Positions 1 through 6,555 of a stretch of 13,786 nt of DNA are shown here, in pieces. Location of the stretch: NCBI GenBank assembly GCA_017548225.1, contig JAFYMV010000053.1:1-13786 (forward strand), given 5' to 3'. This stretch comes from Bacteroidaceae bacterium (lineage in GTDB: Bacteria > Bacteroidota > Bacteroidia > Bacteroidales > Bacteroidaceae). Every line of letters starts with the position of its first letter. Position 1 is the stretch's first letter. A model generated the notes under the pieces. That model saw only the letters and a program-made list of their open reading frames with translations. It searched no databases and was not told the DNA's origin. The position numbers were made by a program, and so were the translations under genes.

Positions 1-1
1 A

Positions 2-106
2 TGGGCGCTCCACGATACCGAGCATGGCGACACTGCGATGTATGCCTATCGTCTCGCACCTTGTTCGACTTGTATGGGCGAACGATTCACAATGATAAAA
101 TTGTAA
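2..106 (+). CDS. Possible C-terminal fragment of an unrecognised protein
   Basis: An open frame enters from the left edge and ends at TAA 104-106. The 34 visible residues end in APCSTCMGERF followed by TMIKL and contain a C-x-x-C pair, which could bind metal or form a disulfide. The other two plus frames are also briefly open, so frame choice rests on how protein-like the residues look. The fragment would converge on the minus-strand rseP operon, with the hairpin at 211-242 between them, which is a sensible arrangement. I do not recognise the family. Only sequence left of the window could confirm it. Confidence 0.3.
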   Translation, partial: WALHDTEHGDTAMYAYRLAPCSTCMGERFTMIKL

Positions 107-206
107 AGTGAATTAATTTCATCTTTTCATTGATGATTGTCTACATAGTTTGAAGAACTCTGTCTTTGGGGATAATAGCTTCAAAAGTTTATGAATATCT
201 CAGACG

Positions 207-242
207 AAAAAGTGTGGGGCAAGAGAATTCTTGCCCCACACT
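207..242 (-). terminator. Rho-independent terminator of the rseP operon
   Basis: A perfect 14-bp inverted repeat lies at 211-224 and 229-242, with a 4-base loop (GAAT) and a GTGGGGC core. Read on the minus strand the stem is followed by TTTTCG (plus-strand AAAA at 207-210), so it sits correctly 22 bases past the rseP stop codon. On the plus strand the stem is not followed by a T run, but a stem this strong may also stop transcription from the left. Confidence 0.85.
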
Positions 243-263
243 GCTATGTGTTGGTTGTCCGTT

Positions 264-1598
264 TTAGAAGAAGAAACGGATGATGTCGTTGAGGTTGGCG
301 TAAATCATCAGGGCGAAGAGGAGTATCATGCCGATGATTTGTACACGCTCCAAGAACTTGTCGCTGGGCTTGCGGCCGGTGATCATCTCGAACAATAGGA
401 ATAGAAGGTGACCACCGTCGAGTGCGGGAATGGGGAGGATGTTCATGAAGGCGAGCATGATGGAGATGAAGGCGGTCATCATCCAGAAATTATACCAATT
501 CCACTGTGAAGGGAAGAGGCTGCCGATGGTGACGAAACCTCCGAGAGAGCTGGCACCCTCTTTAGTAAAGACATACTTGAAGTCGCTGACATACCCCTTC
601 AGGGTGTTCCATCCATAGGCGATACCGGCAGGGATAGAGGCAAAGAAACCATACTCGTCGGTAGCGGTGGTGTAGGGGAGGGCAACAGTAACGCCCATCA
701 TGAAGTTGGCGTCGGTGGACACGATGGTGGTGTCGGGCATGCCATTACGGGTGTAGGCTATGCGCAAGTCGTGGTTGACGATACCGCCTTCGGCCTCTTG
801 CTGGCGCAACTGCTTGAGTACTGTAGTGAAGGTTCCCCATGTAGCAGAGGGGATGTCGTTGATGCTCTGGATATGGTCGCCACGAACGAGGCCTCCCAGC
901 GCGGCTCCGCTCTCGGGCATGACGCTGTCAAGGGTCATGGGGTTGAGGAACTGCACGAAGGACTGGTCATCGCGTTGAAGGTCGAAGAGAGTGAACTCCT
1001 CGGGCATGGTGATGGTGGTTTCACTACCATCGCGGAGCACGGTAATGGTGTGGGTTTCGGCAATGGAGCGGTACATGTCGCCATCGAAACGGAGGAGGGG
1101 GGTGTCGTCGGTGCGCAAGAGCACATCGCCGTCGCGGAAACCTATGGCTTCGGCACGCTCATTGAACTCCATGCCATACTTGCTACCTTCGAGGGGGATA
1201 TAGGAGTCGCCCCACTTGAAGAGGATCATGGCATAAATGAAGAAGGCGAGAAGGAGATTGAAGCATACGCCGCCTATCATGATGAGCATGCGCTGCCAAG
1301 CGGGCTTGGTGCGGAACTCCCAGGGTTGGGGCTCTTGCTTGAGCTGCTCCATATTGAGACTCTCATCGACCATACCTGCTATCTCGACATAACCTCCGAA
1401 GGGAAGCCAACCTACTACGAACTCGGTGTCGCTACGCTTGGGCTTATAGCGGAGTAGGGGCTTGCCGAAGAAGAGTGAGAAACGCTCGACGCGCACACCG
1501 AACAGGCGGGCGAAGAGGAAATGACCTAGCTCGTGAATGACCACAAGGATGGTGAGCGAGAGTATGACTTGTAATAGTTTTATAAGAAATACGGACAT
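264..1598 (-). CDS. rseP: RseP-type site-2 zinc metalloprotease
   Basis: This is an intramembrane protease of family M50B. In other bacteria it cleaves membrane-bound anti-sigma factors and leftover signal peptides; the local substrate is unknown. Visible features of the 444-residue protein: first membrane helix about 4-33 carrying the zinc motif HELGH (H22, E23, H26); the FGGYV segment at 67-71; second helix about 103-127; two PDZ-like stretches around 140-200 and 220-265, the second containing SGAALGGLVRGD; and the third zinc ligand in the NILPIPALDGGH motif (D394) in a C-terminal helix, with a last helix near the end. Length is typical. The ATG at 1598 directly follows a heptamer-repeat array and gives a proper N-terminal helix. 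It is the last gene of the minus-strand cluster, 274 bases after dxr, with a terminator behind it. dxr-rseP adjacency is common in Bacteroidetes. Confidence 0.95.
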   Translation of the reverse strand: MSVFLIKLLQVILSLTILVVIHELGHFLFARLFGVRVERFSLFFGKPLLRYKPKRSDTEFVVGWLPFGGYVEIAGMVDESLNMEQLKQEPQPWEFRTKPAWQRMLIMIGGVCFNLLLAFFIYAMILFKWGDSYIPLEGSKYGMEFNERAEAIGFRDGDVLLRTDDTPLLRFDGDMYRSIAETHTITVLRDGSETTITMPEEFTLFDLQRDDQSFVQFLNPMTLDSVMPESGAALGGLVRGDHIQSINDIPSATWGTFTTVLKQLRQQEAEGGIVNHDLRIAYTRNGMPDTTIVSTDANFMMGVTVALPYTTATDEYGFFASIPAGIAYGWNTLKGYVSDFKYVFTKEGASSLGGFVTIGSLFPSQWNWYNFWMMTAFISIMLAFMNILPIPALDGGHLLFLLFEMITGRKPSDKFLERVQIIGMILLFALMIYANLNDIIRFFF

Positions 1599-1603
1599 GT
1601 TTT

Positions 1604-1652
1604 GATTTATGATTTATGAATTATGAATTATTGTCAACAGTCAACGGTCAAC
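1604..1652 (-). repeat. Heptamer repeat array before rseP
   Basis: Seven consecutive 7-bp units in strict register. On the plus strand they read GATTTAT x2, GAATTAT x2, then TGTCAAC, AGTCAAC, GGTCAAC. The unit type changes halfway but the 7-bp phase holds. On the rseP sense strand the array reads ATAATTC/ATAAATC and ends five bases before the ATG (the intervening bases are AAAAC), so it occupies the ribosome-binding region. Arrays of the same kind precede murA and aspS. Confidence 0.85.
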
Positions 1653-1810
1653 AGGCGAACGCGGCGATAGCAGAGATAAGCTTGCTTTAATCTATGCCTA
1701 GCAAGGAGGAGGAAATGCCTACGGAGTAGGATTGACAGACTGCTATCCGGATGTTATCGTTTTATTTGTTTAGTGTTTACCAGCGATTGCAGAGTGTAAG
1801 ACTATCGTCT
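1653..1810. other. dxr-rseP spacer with two small inverted repeats
   Basis: This is the core of the 274-base gap between dxr and rseP. It contains CTTGCT (1681-1686) pairing with AGCAAG (1700-1705), and the 13-base palindrome CCTACGGAGTAGG at 1718-1730. I see no open frame, tRNA or T-tailed terminator. Both flanks are heptamer arrays. It could be an untranslated leader for rseP or a decayed inserted element; neither is proven. Confidence 0.4.
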
Positions 1811-1878
1811 GAACTCCTCAACTCCTGACTCCTGAACTCCAAAAAATAATTTCAATTTTCAATTTATAATATTCAATT
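1811..1878 (-). repeat. Heptamer-type repeats at the dxr stop codon
   Basis: The plus strand shows GAACTCC (1811-1817), TCAACTCC, TGACTCC, TGAACTCC to 1840 with 7/8-base spacing. After a short A/T stretch come TTCAATT (1851), TTCAATT (1858), TATAATA (1865) and TTCAATT (1872-1878) in exact 7-bp register. The last unit includes the dxr stop codon (TCA on plus at 1873-1875). On the dxr sense strand these units run in the opposite polarity to the array just before rseP. Confidence 0.7.
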
Positions 1879-3075
1879 TGTTTTTATCATCTCTTCAGCT
1901 ATGCGGCGTGCTTCAGCGTCGGTAGCTACATAGTCTTCGTAGGTCGGAGTCTTAATGAAGTCGACCTTCTGCATGGTGCGCTCTATGATGTCGCTCATCT
2001 GCAAGAATCCGATACGCTCTTTTAGGAACGCGGCTACGCATACCTCGTTGGCGGCGTTGAGAATACAGGGCATATTGCCTCGACGCTCAAGGGCCTCAAA
2101 CGAAAGGGCGAGATTGCGGAAGCGTACGGGGTCGGGCTGCTCGAAGGTGAGGCTCGACAATGAGGAGAAGTCGAGACGCTCGGTAGTGAGCGGCAGACGA
2201 TAGGGGTAGCTGAATGCGTACTGGATGGGGAGGCGCATATCGGGGGTACCGAGCTGTGCCTTGACCGAGCCATCGGCAAACTGCACCATAGAGTGTATGA
2301 CCGATTGGGGGTGTACGACTACCTCAATCTGTGAGGGGGCTACATCGAAGAGCCACTTGGCCTCGATGACCTCGAAGCCCTTATTCATCATCGAAGCCGA
2401 GTCGATGGTGATCTTGGCACCCATGTCCCAGTTGGGGTGCTTGAGTGCCTGCTCGCGTGTGGCGTGCTGTAGCTGCTCCATGCTCCATGTACGGAAGGGA
2501 CCTCCCGATGCTGTGAGCAATAGTTTTTCTATAGGGTTATGTCCTTCGCCTGCGAGGCACTGGAAGATAGCCGAGTGCTCGGAATCAACAGGGAGGATGG
2601 GTACGCGATGTTCGACAGCAAGTTGCGTAACGAGTTCACCAGCTACTACGAGGGTTTCCTTGTTGGCCAGGGCAATGGCCTTACCAGCACGGATGGCATT
2701 CATCGTAGGACGAAGGCCTGCGTAGCCCACCATAGAGGCGAGTACGATGTCGATAGGCTCGGCCTGTACCACATCGGCCAATGCATCGGCACCGGCATAT
2801 ACCTTGATGGGGAGTGAGGCCAGTGCATCGGCAAGGGTGCGGTAGTGGGCCTCATTGGCAATGACCACCACATCGGGCATGAACTTGCGGGCTTGCTCGA
2901 TGAGCAACTGCACATTGTTTCCCGCCGTGAGGGCATACACTTCGTAGAGGTCGCTGTGCTCCTCGATGACCTGCAGGGCTTGTGTGCCAATAGAGCCTGT
3001 AGAGCCGAGAATGGCTATCTGACGCTTGCGCGATGTGTCAGGATGGTGGGTGTTGTTATTCATTGTGTTTGTCAT
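1873..3075 (-). CDS. dxr: 1-deoxy-D-xylulose 5-phosphate reductoisomerase
   Basis: Converts 1-deoxy-D-xylulose 5-phosphate to 2-C-methyl-D-erythritol 4-phosphate with NADPH, the committed step of the MEP isoprenoid pathway, in the cytoplasm. It is the target of fosmidomycin. Numbered from ATG 3075 (400 residues): NADPH loop GSTGSIG at 24-30; ANKE with K139; metal ligands D164 and E166 in PVDSEH; TASGGPF with S190; H213; S226; N231, K232 and E235 in MMNKGFEVIEA. All expected catalytic residues are present. ATG 3075 lies 5 bases after the M23 stop; ATG 3063 is an equally reasonable start. The frame stays open to 3129, but that part overlaps the M23 gene and is not enzyme-like. The stop codon lies within a 7-bp repeat. 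The gene feeds undecaprenyl-carrier and quinone synthesis, fitting the envelope genes around it. Confidence 0.96.
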   Translation of the reverse strand: MTNTMNNNTHHPDTSRKRQIAILGSTGSIGTQALQVIEEHSDLYEVYALTAGNNVQLLIEQARKFMPDVVVIANEAHYRTLADALASLPIKVYAGADALADVVQAEPIDIVLASMVGYAGLRPTMNAIRAGKAIALANKETLVVAGELVTQLAVEHRVPILPVDSEHSAIFQCLAGEGHNPIEKLLLTASGGPFRTWSMEQLQHATREQALKHPNWDMGAKITIDSASMMNKGFEVIEAKWLFDVAPSQIEVVVHPQSVIHSMVQFADGSVKAQLGTPDMRLPIQYAFSYPYRLPLTTERLDFSSLSSLTFEQPDPVRFRNLALSFEALERRGNMPCILNAANEVCVAAFLKERIGFLQMSDIIERTMQKVDFIKTPTYEDYVATDAEARRIAEEMIKTN

Positions 3076-3080
3076 TTTTA

Positions 3081-3950
3081 TCAGAATGAAATATATTGCG
3101 TGGGGTCGAGAGCGGTACCCTTGTGCCACAGCTCAAAGTGCAGGAAGGGTTGGCTCATCTTCTCGCCTTGTGTACCTGCTATGCCAAGTACCTCGCCAGC
3201 CTTGACCTTGTCACTCTCGCGCTTGAAGGTCGTAGTGAGGTGCTTGTATATGGTAACCAAGTTGCCCACATGTTGTACTACGATGATATAGGCATTGTTG
3301 GCGCTATAGCCGCTGGTGAGTATGGTGCCATCGAGTACCGCACATACATTGCGGTCGTTGGTCGCTACCACATCGATGCCGTAGTGCCCCTCTTCGGGAG
3401 TGAAGGAGGTTGTCAGCATTCCACGCATGGGAGGGTAGAAATGCAGCTCTTCCATCTCGCTCTTGTGTATAGTATGTGAGACGAGGTTGTACTTCTCGGC
3501 TTCTTCATACTTACGGGCAAACTCCTTCTCGCGCTCGGTGCGCTCCATAAGGTCCTCGCTGCGCAAGATGGTGAGTGAGTCGATGGTGTTCACCGAATCC
3601 ATCTTGACCTCTCCACGCAGAATATCCTGTATATTCATGACATAGAGGCGGTGGCGCTGTACGGCATCGCTCAAGGAGTCAATGCGAAGCGATGTCTCTA
3701 CAATCTGACGGCGTACATCGGGACTCACATAGCCTGGCATGAGTTGCTTGAGTGGCGAGTAGAACAGCAGTATTACGGTGATACCTGCCACGACAAGCAC
3801 CATAGCCAATGTGTATAGGGTGATGATGAAGCGTGATGTGGATACGCGATGCTCTACATCCTTACCACCGCGTTGTGTGTACACCACATCGTAGCGGCGG
3901 AAGAACTGCTTCCAAAATCCGTCTATGTCTTTCTTTCTTTTGCCCATCAT
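3081..3950 (-). CDS. Membrane-anchored M23 (LytM-type) peptidase-like protein
   Basis: Likely an inner-membrane protein facing the periplasm and acting on, or organising, peptidoglycan. Numbered from ATG 3950 (289 residues): a basic cytoplasmic start (GKRKKD); one membrane helix about 42-65; a helical, charged region about 80-170 likely to form a coiled coil; and a C-terminal LytM fold from about 178. Zinc ligands are visible as H189-x3-D193 (HYGID) and H271 (LHFELW), and H237 in IYKHLT is kept. The usual HxH motif instead reads F269-L-H271, so one catalytic His is replaced by Phe; hydrolase activity is therefore uncertain. ATGs at 3950 and 3947 are both possible; an in-frame TTG at 3956 lies inside a promoter-like box and is unlikely. 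It follows rimM by 45 bases and precedes dxr by 5. Family assignment is firm; enzymatic activity is not. Confidence 0.9.
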   Translation of the reverse strand: MMGKRKKDIDGFWKQFFRRYDVVYTQRGGKDVEHRVSTSRFIITLYTLAMVLVVAGITVILLFYSPLKQLMPGYVSPDVRRQIVETSLRIDSLSDAVQRHRLYVMNIQDILRGEVKMDSVNTIDSLTILRSEDLMERTEREKEFARKYEEAEKYNLVSHTIHKSEMEELHFYPPMRGMLTTSFTPEEGHYGIDVVATNDRNVCAVLDGTILTSGYSANNAYIIVVQHVGNLVTIYKHLTTTFKRESDKVKAGEVLGIAGTQGEKMSQPFLHFELWHKGTALDPTQYISF

Positions 3951-3953
3951 GCA

Positions 3954-3961
3954 CAAAGTTA
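3954..3961 (-). promoter_or_regulatory. TAnnTTTG box abutting the M23 start
   Basis: Minus-strand TAACTTTG matches the Bacteroidetes -7 consensus TAnnTTTG exactly. Its last G is 3 bases from ATG 3950 and 6 from ATG 3947, so transcription would begin at or next to the start codon. I see no TTG at standard -33 spacing; the nearest is at 3988-3990, 26 bases away. It could be an internal operon promoter giving a leaderless transcript, or a chance match. Confidence 0.4.
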
Positions 3962-3995
3962 CGAAAAATTGGATTATGAGACCTATCCAATTAGG

Positions 3996-4514
3996 TTATT
4001 CTAACAATCCGTCGGGTAAATTAAACTTTATTAAGCGTTTGTCGTGGTCGATGTCTTCGATGAAAGCCTCTTGCGCAGGGATGAGTATCTCATCTCCATT
4101 GGGGCGTTCTACCACGAATAGGGTGTTGACGGTGCTCTCGTCTACATCGACCAGTTCACCCAAGTGTCCATGTGTAGTGTCTTCGGTGGTGAAACCGATG
4201 AAATACTGCCAGCTGTACTCGCCGTCTTCAGCTTGCTCAGCGTATGACTTGGGAAAATACACCTCCTTGTTGGTGAAGATAGATGCCGCCTCGTTGGTGT
4301 CGATACGCTCAAACTTGATGAGCGCTACATTATCGCTCTTGAAGCGGTACTCTTCGATGAAGAAGGGTACGAGAATGCCGTCCATAGAGCATACGAGGTA
4401 GGGGCAGTCGGTGCGGTCGAACACATCATCGGTGAACGACATGGACATCTCGCCCTGTACGCCATGCGTGCGGGTGAACTTTCCTATGCAGTATACTTCT
4501 TCGGGGCGTATCAT
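3996..4514 (-). CDS. rimM: Ribosome maturation factor RimM
   Basis: A cytoplasmic protein that binds ribosomal protein S19 and assists maturation of the 3' domain of 16S rRNA in the 30S subunit. The 172-residue length is normal. The N-terminal RimM barrel starts with the family-typical run from about residue 8 (IGKFTRTHGVQGEM); the C-terminal PRC-barrel part contains HLGELVDVDESTVNTLFVV around 116-134 and the closing DEILIPAQEAFIEDID segment. The start codon shares ATGA with the murA stop (4-base overlap), pointing to translational coupling. Pairing of rimM with murA and DUF4290 genes is familiar in Bacteroidetes, whereas proteobacterial rimM sits with rpsP and trmD. Confidence 0.93.
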   Translation of the reverse strand: MIRPEEVYCIGKFTRTHGVQGEMSMSFTDDVFDRTDCPYLVCSMDGILVPFFIEEYRFKSDNVALIKFERIDTNEAASIFTNKEVYFPKSYAEQAEDGEYSWQYFIGFTTEDTTHGHLGELVDVDESTVNTLFVVERPNGDEILIPAQEAFIEDIDHDKRLIKFNLPDGLLE

Positions 4515-5821
4515 AGCTCTACACGGGTTATGCGCGCACCTAGTCGGTTGAGGCGCTCGTCAATATTCTGGTATCCACGGTCAATCTGGTCGATGCGGTC
4601 AATGCGGCTGGTGCCTTCGGCACTCATGGCTGCGATGAGCAGGGCAATACCGGCACGGATATCGGGCGATGTCATGGTATGTCCGCGCAGGCTTACGGCA
4701 TGGTCGTGCCCGTTCACTACTGCACGGTGCGGGTCGCAGAGGATAATCTGTGCACCCATCTCGATGAGCTTATCTACAAAGAACAGGCGGCTCTCAAACA
4801 TCTTCTGATGGATGAGCACGCTGCCCTTGGCCTGTATGGCGGTAACGAGCAATACGCTCAAGAGGTCTGGCGTAAGTCCGGGCCATGGTGCGTCGGCAAT
4901 GGTCATGATAGAGCCGTCGATGAATGATTCTATCTGATAATGCTCCTGACGGGGTATGTAGAGGTCGTCGCCACGCTCCTCGATGATGATGCCGAGTCGG
5001 CGGAAGGCATCGGGGATGATACCGAGATTCTCAATCGACGCATTTCGTATGGTGAGCTCGCTGCGGGTCATGGCAGCCATGCCAATGAAGCTACCCACCT
5101 CAATCATGTCGGGCAGTACGGTGTGTTCGCAACCGTGCAGTTCGCTTACACCCTCGATGATTAGTCTGTTGCTGGCAATACCCTCAATCTTGGCACCCAT
5201 GCGGCAGAGCATGCGGCAGAGCTGCTGTATATAGGGCTCGCAAGCGGCATTGTATATGGTGGTAGTGCCTTTGGCTGTTACGGCGGCCATAATGATGTTG
5301 GCCGTACCAGTTACCGAGGCTTCATCGAGCAGCATGTAGGTGCCAGTGAGATTCTCGGCACGCAACTCGTATACGCTGCGATCCTCGTTGTAGAGGAAGG
5401 CAGCACCGAGCTTCATCAATCCTACGAAATGAGTGTCGAGGCGTCTGCGGCCTATCTTATCTCCACCCGGCTTGCTGATGAGTACACGGCCAAAGCGGGC
5501 GAGTAGGGGGCCCATAAGCATGACTGATCCGCGCAGGCTAGAGCAGAGTTTGAGAAACTCGTCGCTCTCGAGGTAGCGCTCGTCAATGTTGCGGGCACAG
5601 AAGCTAAAGCGACCTTCGCCGAGACGGTCTACCTCCACGCCCATTGAACGCATCATGGTGATGAGGTTGTTCACATCGAGGATATCGGGGATATTGTTCA
5701 CCGTAACCTTCTCGCGTGTGAGCAGTGTGGCGCACAGTATCTGTAGCACTTCGTTCTTTGCTCCCTGCGGAGTGATCTCTCCTTGCAGGCGATGTCCGCC
5801 TTCGATGATAAATGAAGCCAT
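4511..5821 (-). CDS. murA: UDP-GlcNAc 1-carboxyvinyltransferase, Asp-type active site
   Basis: Transfers enolpyruvate from PEP to UDP-N-acetylglucosamine, the first committed step of peptidoglycan precursor synthesis, in the cytoplasm. The 436-residue length and the repeated EPSP-synthase-like fold are normal. Kept residues include K22 and N23 (GAKNE), R97 (SSLRGSV), D319 in LTPDLLS (equivalent to E. coli D305) and R389 in SPDIRAG. The active-site loop, PGGCTIG in E. coli, here reads PGGDKIGRRR with D121 (codon 5459-5461) where E. coli has C115. Asp at this position is known from fosfomycin-insensitive MurA of mycobacteria and chlamydiae, so intrinsic fosfomycin tolerance is inferred. The ATG at 5821 directly follows a heptamer array with only AAA between. 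The gene lies 95 bases after the DUF4290 gene and overlaps rimM by 4. Confidence 0.96.
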   Translation of the reverse strand: MASFIIEGGHRLQGEITPQGAKNEVLQILCATLLTREKVTVNNIPDILDVNNLITMMRSMGVEVDRLGEGRFSFCARNIDERYLESDEFLKLCSSLRGSVMLMGPLLARFGRVLISKPGGDKIGRRRLDTHFVGLMKLGAAFLYNEDRSVYELRAENLTGTYMLLDEASVTGTANIIMAAVTAKGTTTIYNAACEPYIQQLCRMLCRMGAKIEGIASNRLIIEGVSELHGCEHTVLPDMIEVGSFIGMAAMTRSELTIRNASIENLGIIPDAFRRLGIIIEERGDDLYIPRQEHYQIESFIDGSIMTIADAPWPGLTPDLLSVLLVTAIQAKGSVLIHQKMFESRLFFVDKLIEMGAQIILCDPHRAVVNGHDHAVSLRGHTMTSPDIRAGIALLIAAMSAEGTSRIDRIDQIDRGYQNIDERLNRLGARITRVEL

Positions 5822-5824
5822 TTT

Positions 5825-5866
5825 GAGTTATGAGTTATGAGTTATGAGTTATGAGTTATGAGTTCT
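5825..5866 (-). repeat. Perfect heptamer tandem repeat before murA
   Basis: Plus strand (GAGTTAT)x5 followed by GAGTTCT, six units in exact register. On the murA sense strand it reads as ATAACTC units, the AACTCAT phase seen before aspS, and stops three bases from the ATG. The array fills the whole region where a ribosome would bind. A perfect array of this kind is prone to copy-number change by slippage. Confidence 0.95.
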
Positions 5867-5890
5867 TGTAGGCTATGATGCTATCTAAAA

Positions 5891-5918
5891 TTCATAATTC
5901 ACAATCCAAAATTGATTT
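5891..5918 (-). repeat. Degenerate heptamers at the DUF4290 gene stop
   Basis: Plus strand TTCATAA (5891), TTCACAA (5898), TCCAAAA (5905) and TTGATTT (5912-5918), diverged but in 7-bp phase, running into the stop codon of the DUF4290 gene. On the sense strand they read GAATTAT-like, opposite in polarity to the array before murA 25 bases further on. Confidence 0.6.
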
Positions 5919-6534
5919 AATACTTCTTCTTGTTCTTGCGGCGTTGGTTCTTGCCGTTTTGGTTTTTACCGTTGTTGTAGTTTGAGGGGGCGCGGTAGGT
6001 GCCCAGCTTGAGGTTGTTCTCGTCGAGTACGATTTGTCCGTTAGAGTATTCGCGGATATCCTCGATGATCTTGCTATCCTCTACGCTCTCCTTGTTCCAC
6101 AGCACATACTCTTTCTTCATCTGTGCAGCGATGAGTCGCAGCAGTTCGTTGCGCTCCTCTCCCTCGGGTATGCCGCACGCCTTCTGTATCATCTCCTGGA
6201 TGCAGCGTCCGTAGTGGCGATAGCGTATGCCACCCTTCGGGTAGGACAAACGCTGTGGGGTGGGGTGTAGAGTCTCGGGTGCTACCAGCTCGTAGGGATA
6301 GTCGATGTCGAGCTTAAAGTCGGCCATCACAGCCAGGTGGTCCCAGAGCTTGTGGTTAAAGTCGGCCACATCGCGCAATTGGGGGAACATGTTGCCCATG
6401 ACGGCGATGATGGTATTGGCACAACGCTGGCGCTCGACACGGTCTTCGATGGTGATGGCATGGTCTACCATCTTCTGCACGGCGCGTCCGTACTCGGGCA
6501 TGGGTAGCGTTTTCTCTTGTGTATTGTATTTCAT
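5917..6534 (-). CDS. DUF4290 family protein
   Basis: A 205-residue protein I recognise as DUF4290, a Bacteroidetes-restricted family without an assigned function. Conserved-looking segments: MPEYGRAVQKMVDHAI near the N-terminus, an acidic-basic ERQRCANTII helix, the block MGNMFPQLRDVADFNHKLWDHL around 47-68, and FKLDIDYPYE. It is predicted cytoplasmic, with no signal peptide or membrane helix. The C-terminal tail after about residue 180 is Asn/Gly/Lys/Arg-rich and likely disordered, which could contact nucleic acid; this is inference. The gene lies 21 bases after tsaB and 95 before murA, so it is probably cotranscribed with cell-wall and translation genes. The ATG at 6534 fits the family's usual start (MKYNTQEK). 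No function should be assigned from this sequence alone. Confidence 0.88.
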   Translation of the reverse strand: MKYNTQEKTLPMPEYGRAVQKMVDHAITIEDRVERQRCANTIIAVMGNMFPQLRDVADFNHKLWDHLAVMADFKLDIDYPYELVAPETLHPTPQRLSYPKGGIRYRHYGRCIQEMIQKACGIPEGEERNELLRLIAAQMKKEYVLWNKESVEDSKIIEDIREYSNGQIVLDENNLKLGTYRAPSNYNNGKNQNGKNQRRKNKKKY

Positions 6535-6555
6535 TGACGAAATAGTGATTGTTCG

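Noticed and set aside
771..1457. 228-codon open frame antisense to rseP
   Set aside because: It mirrors the rseP reading frame, has no promoter or plausible protein features, and rseP is certain on the other strand.
1599..1872. tRNA or insertion sequence in the dxr-rseP gap
   Set aside because: No cloverleaf, no transposase frame and no clear terminal inverted repeats with target duplication; only short hairpins and heptamers.
2225..2725. 166-codon open frame antisense to dxr
   Set aside because: Shadow of the dxr catalytic region; dxr residues are all intact on the other strand.
3076..3129. Longer N-terminus for dxr
   Set aside because: The extension overlaps the end of the M23 gene and does not resemble the enzyme; ATGs at 3075 and 3063 fit better.
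3954..3956. TTG start for the M23 gene
   Set aside because: A weak start codon that is part of the promoter-like box, with two ATGs immediately downstream.
5825..5866. CRISPR-like array
   Set aside because: The units are 7 bp with no spacers and lie in a ribosome-binding region; no cas genes are present.
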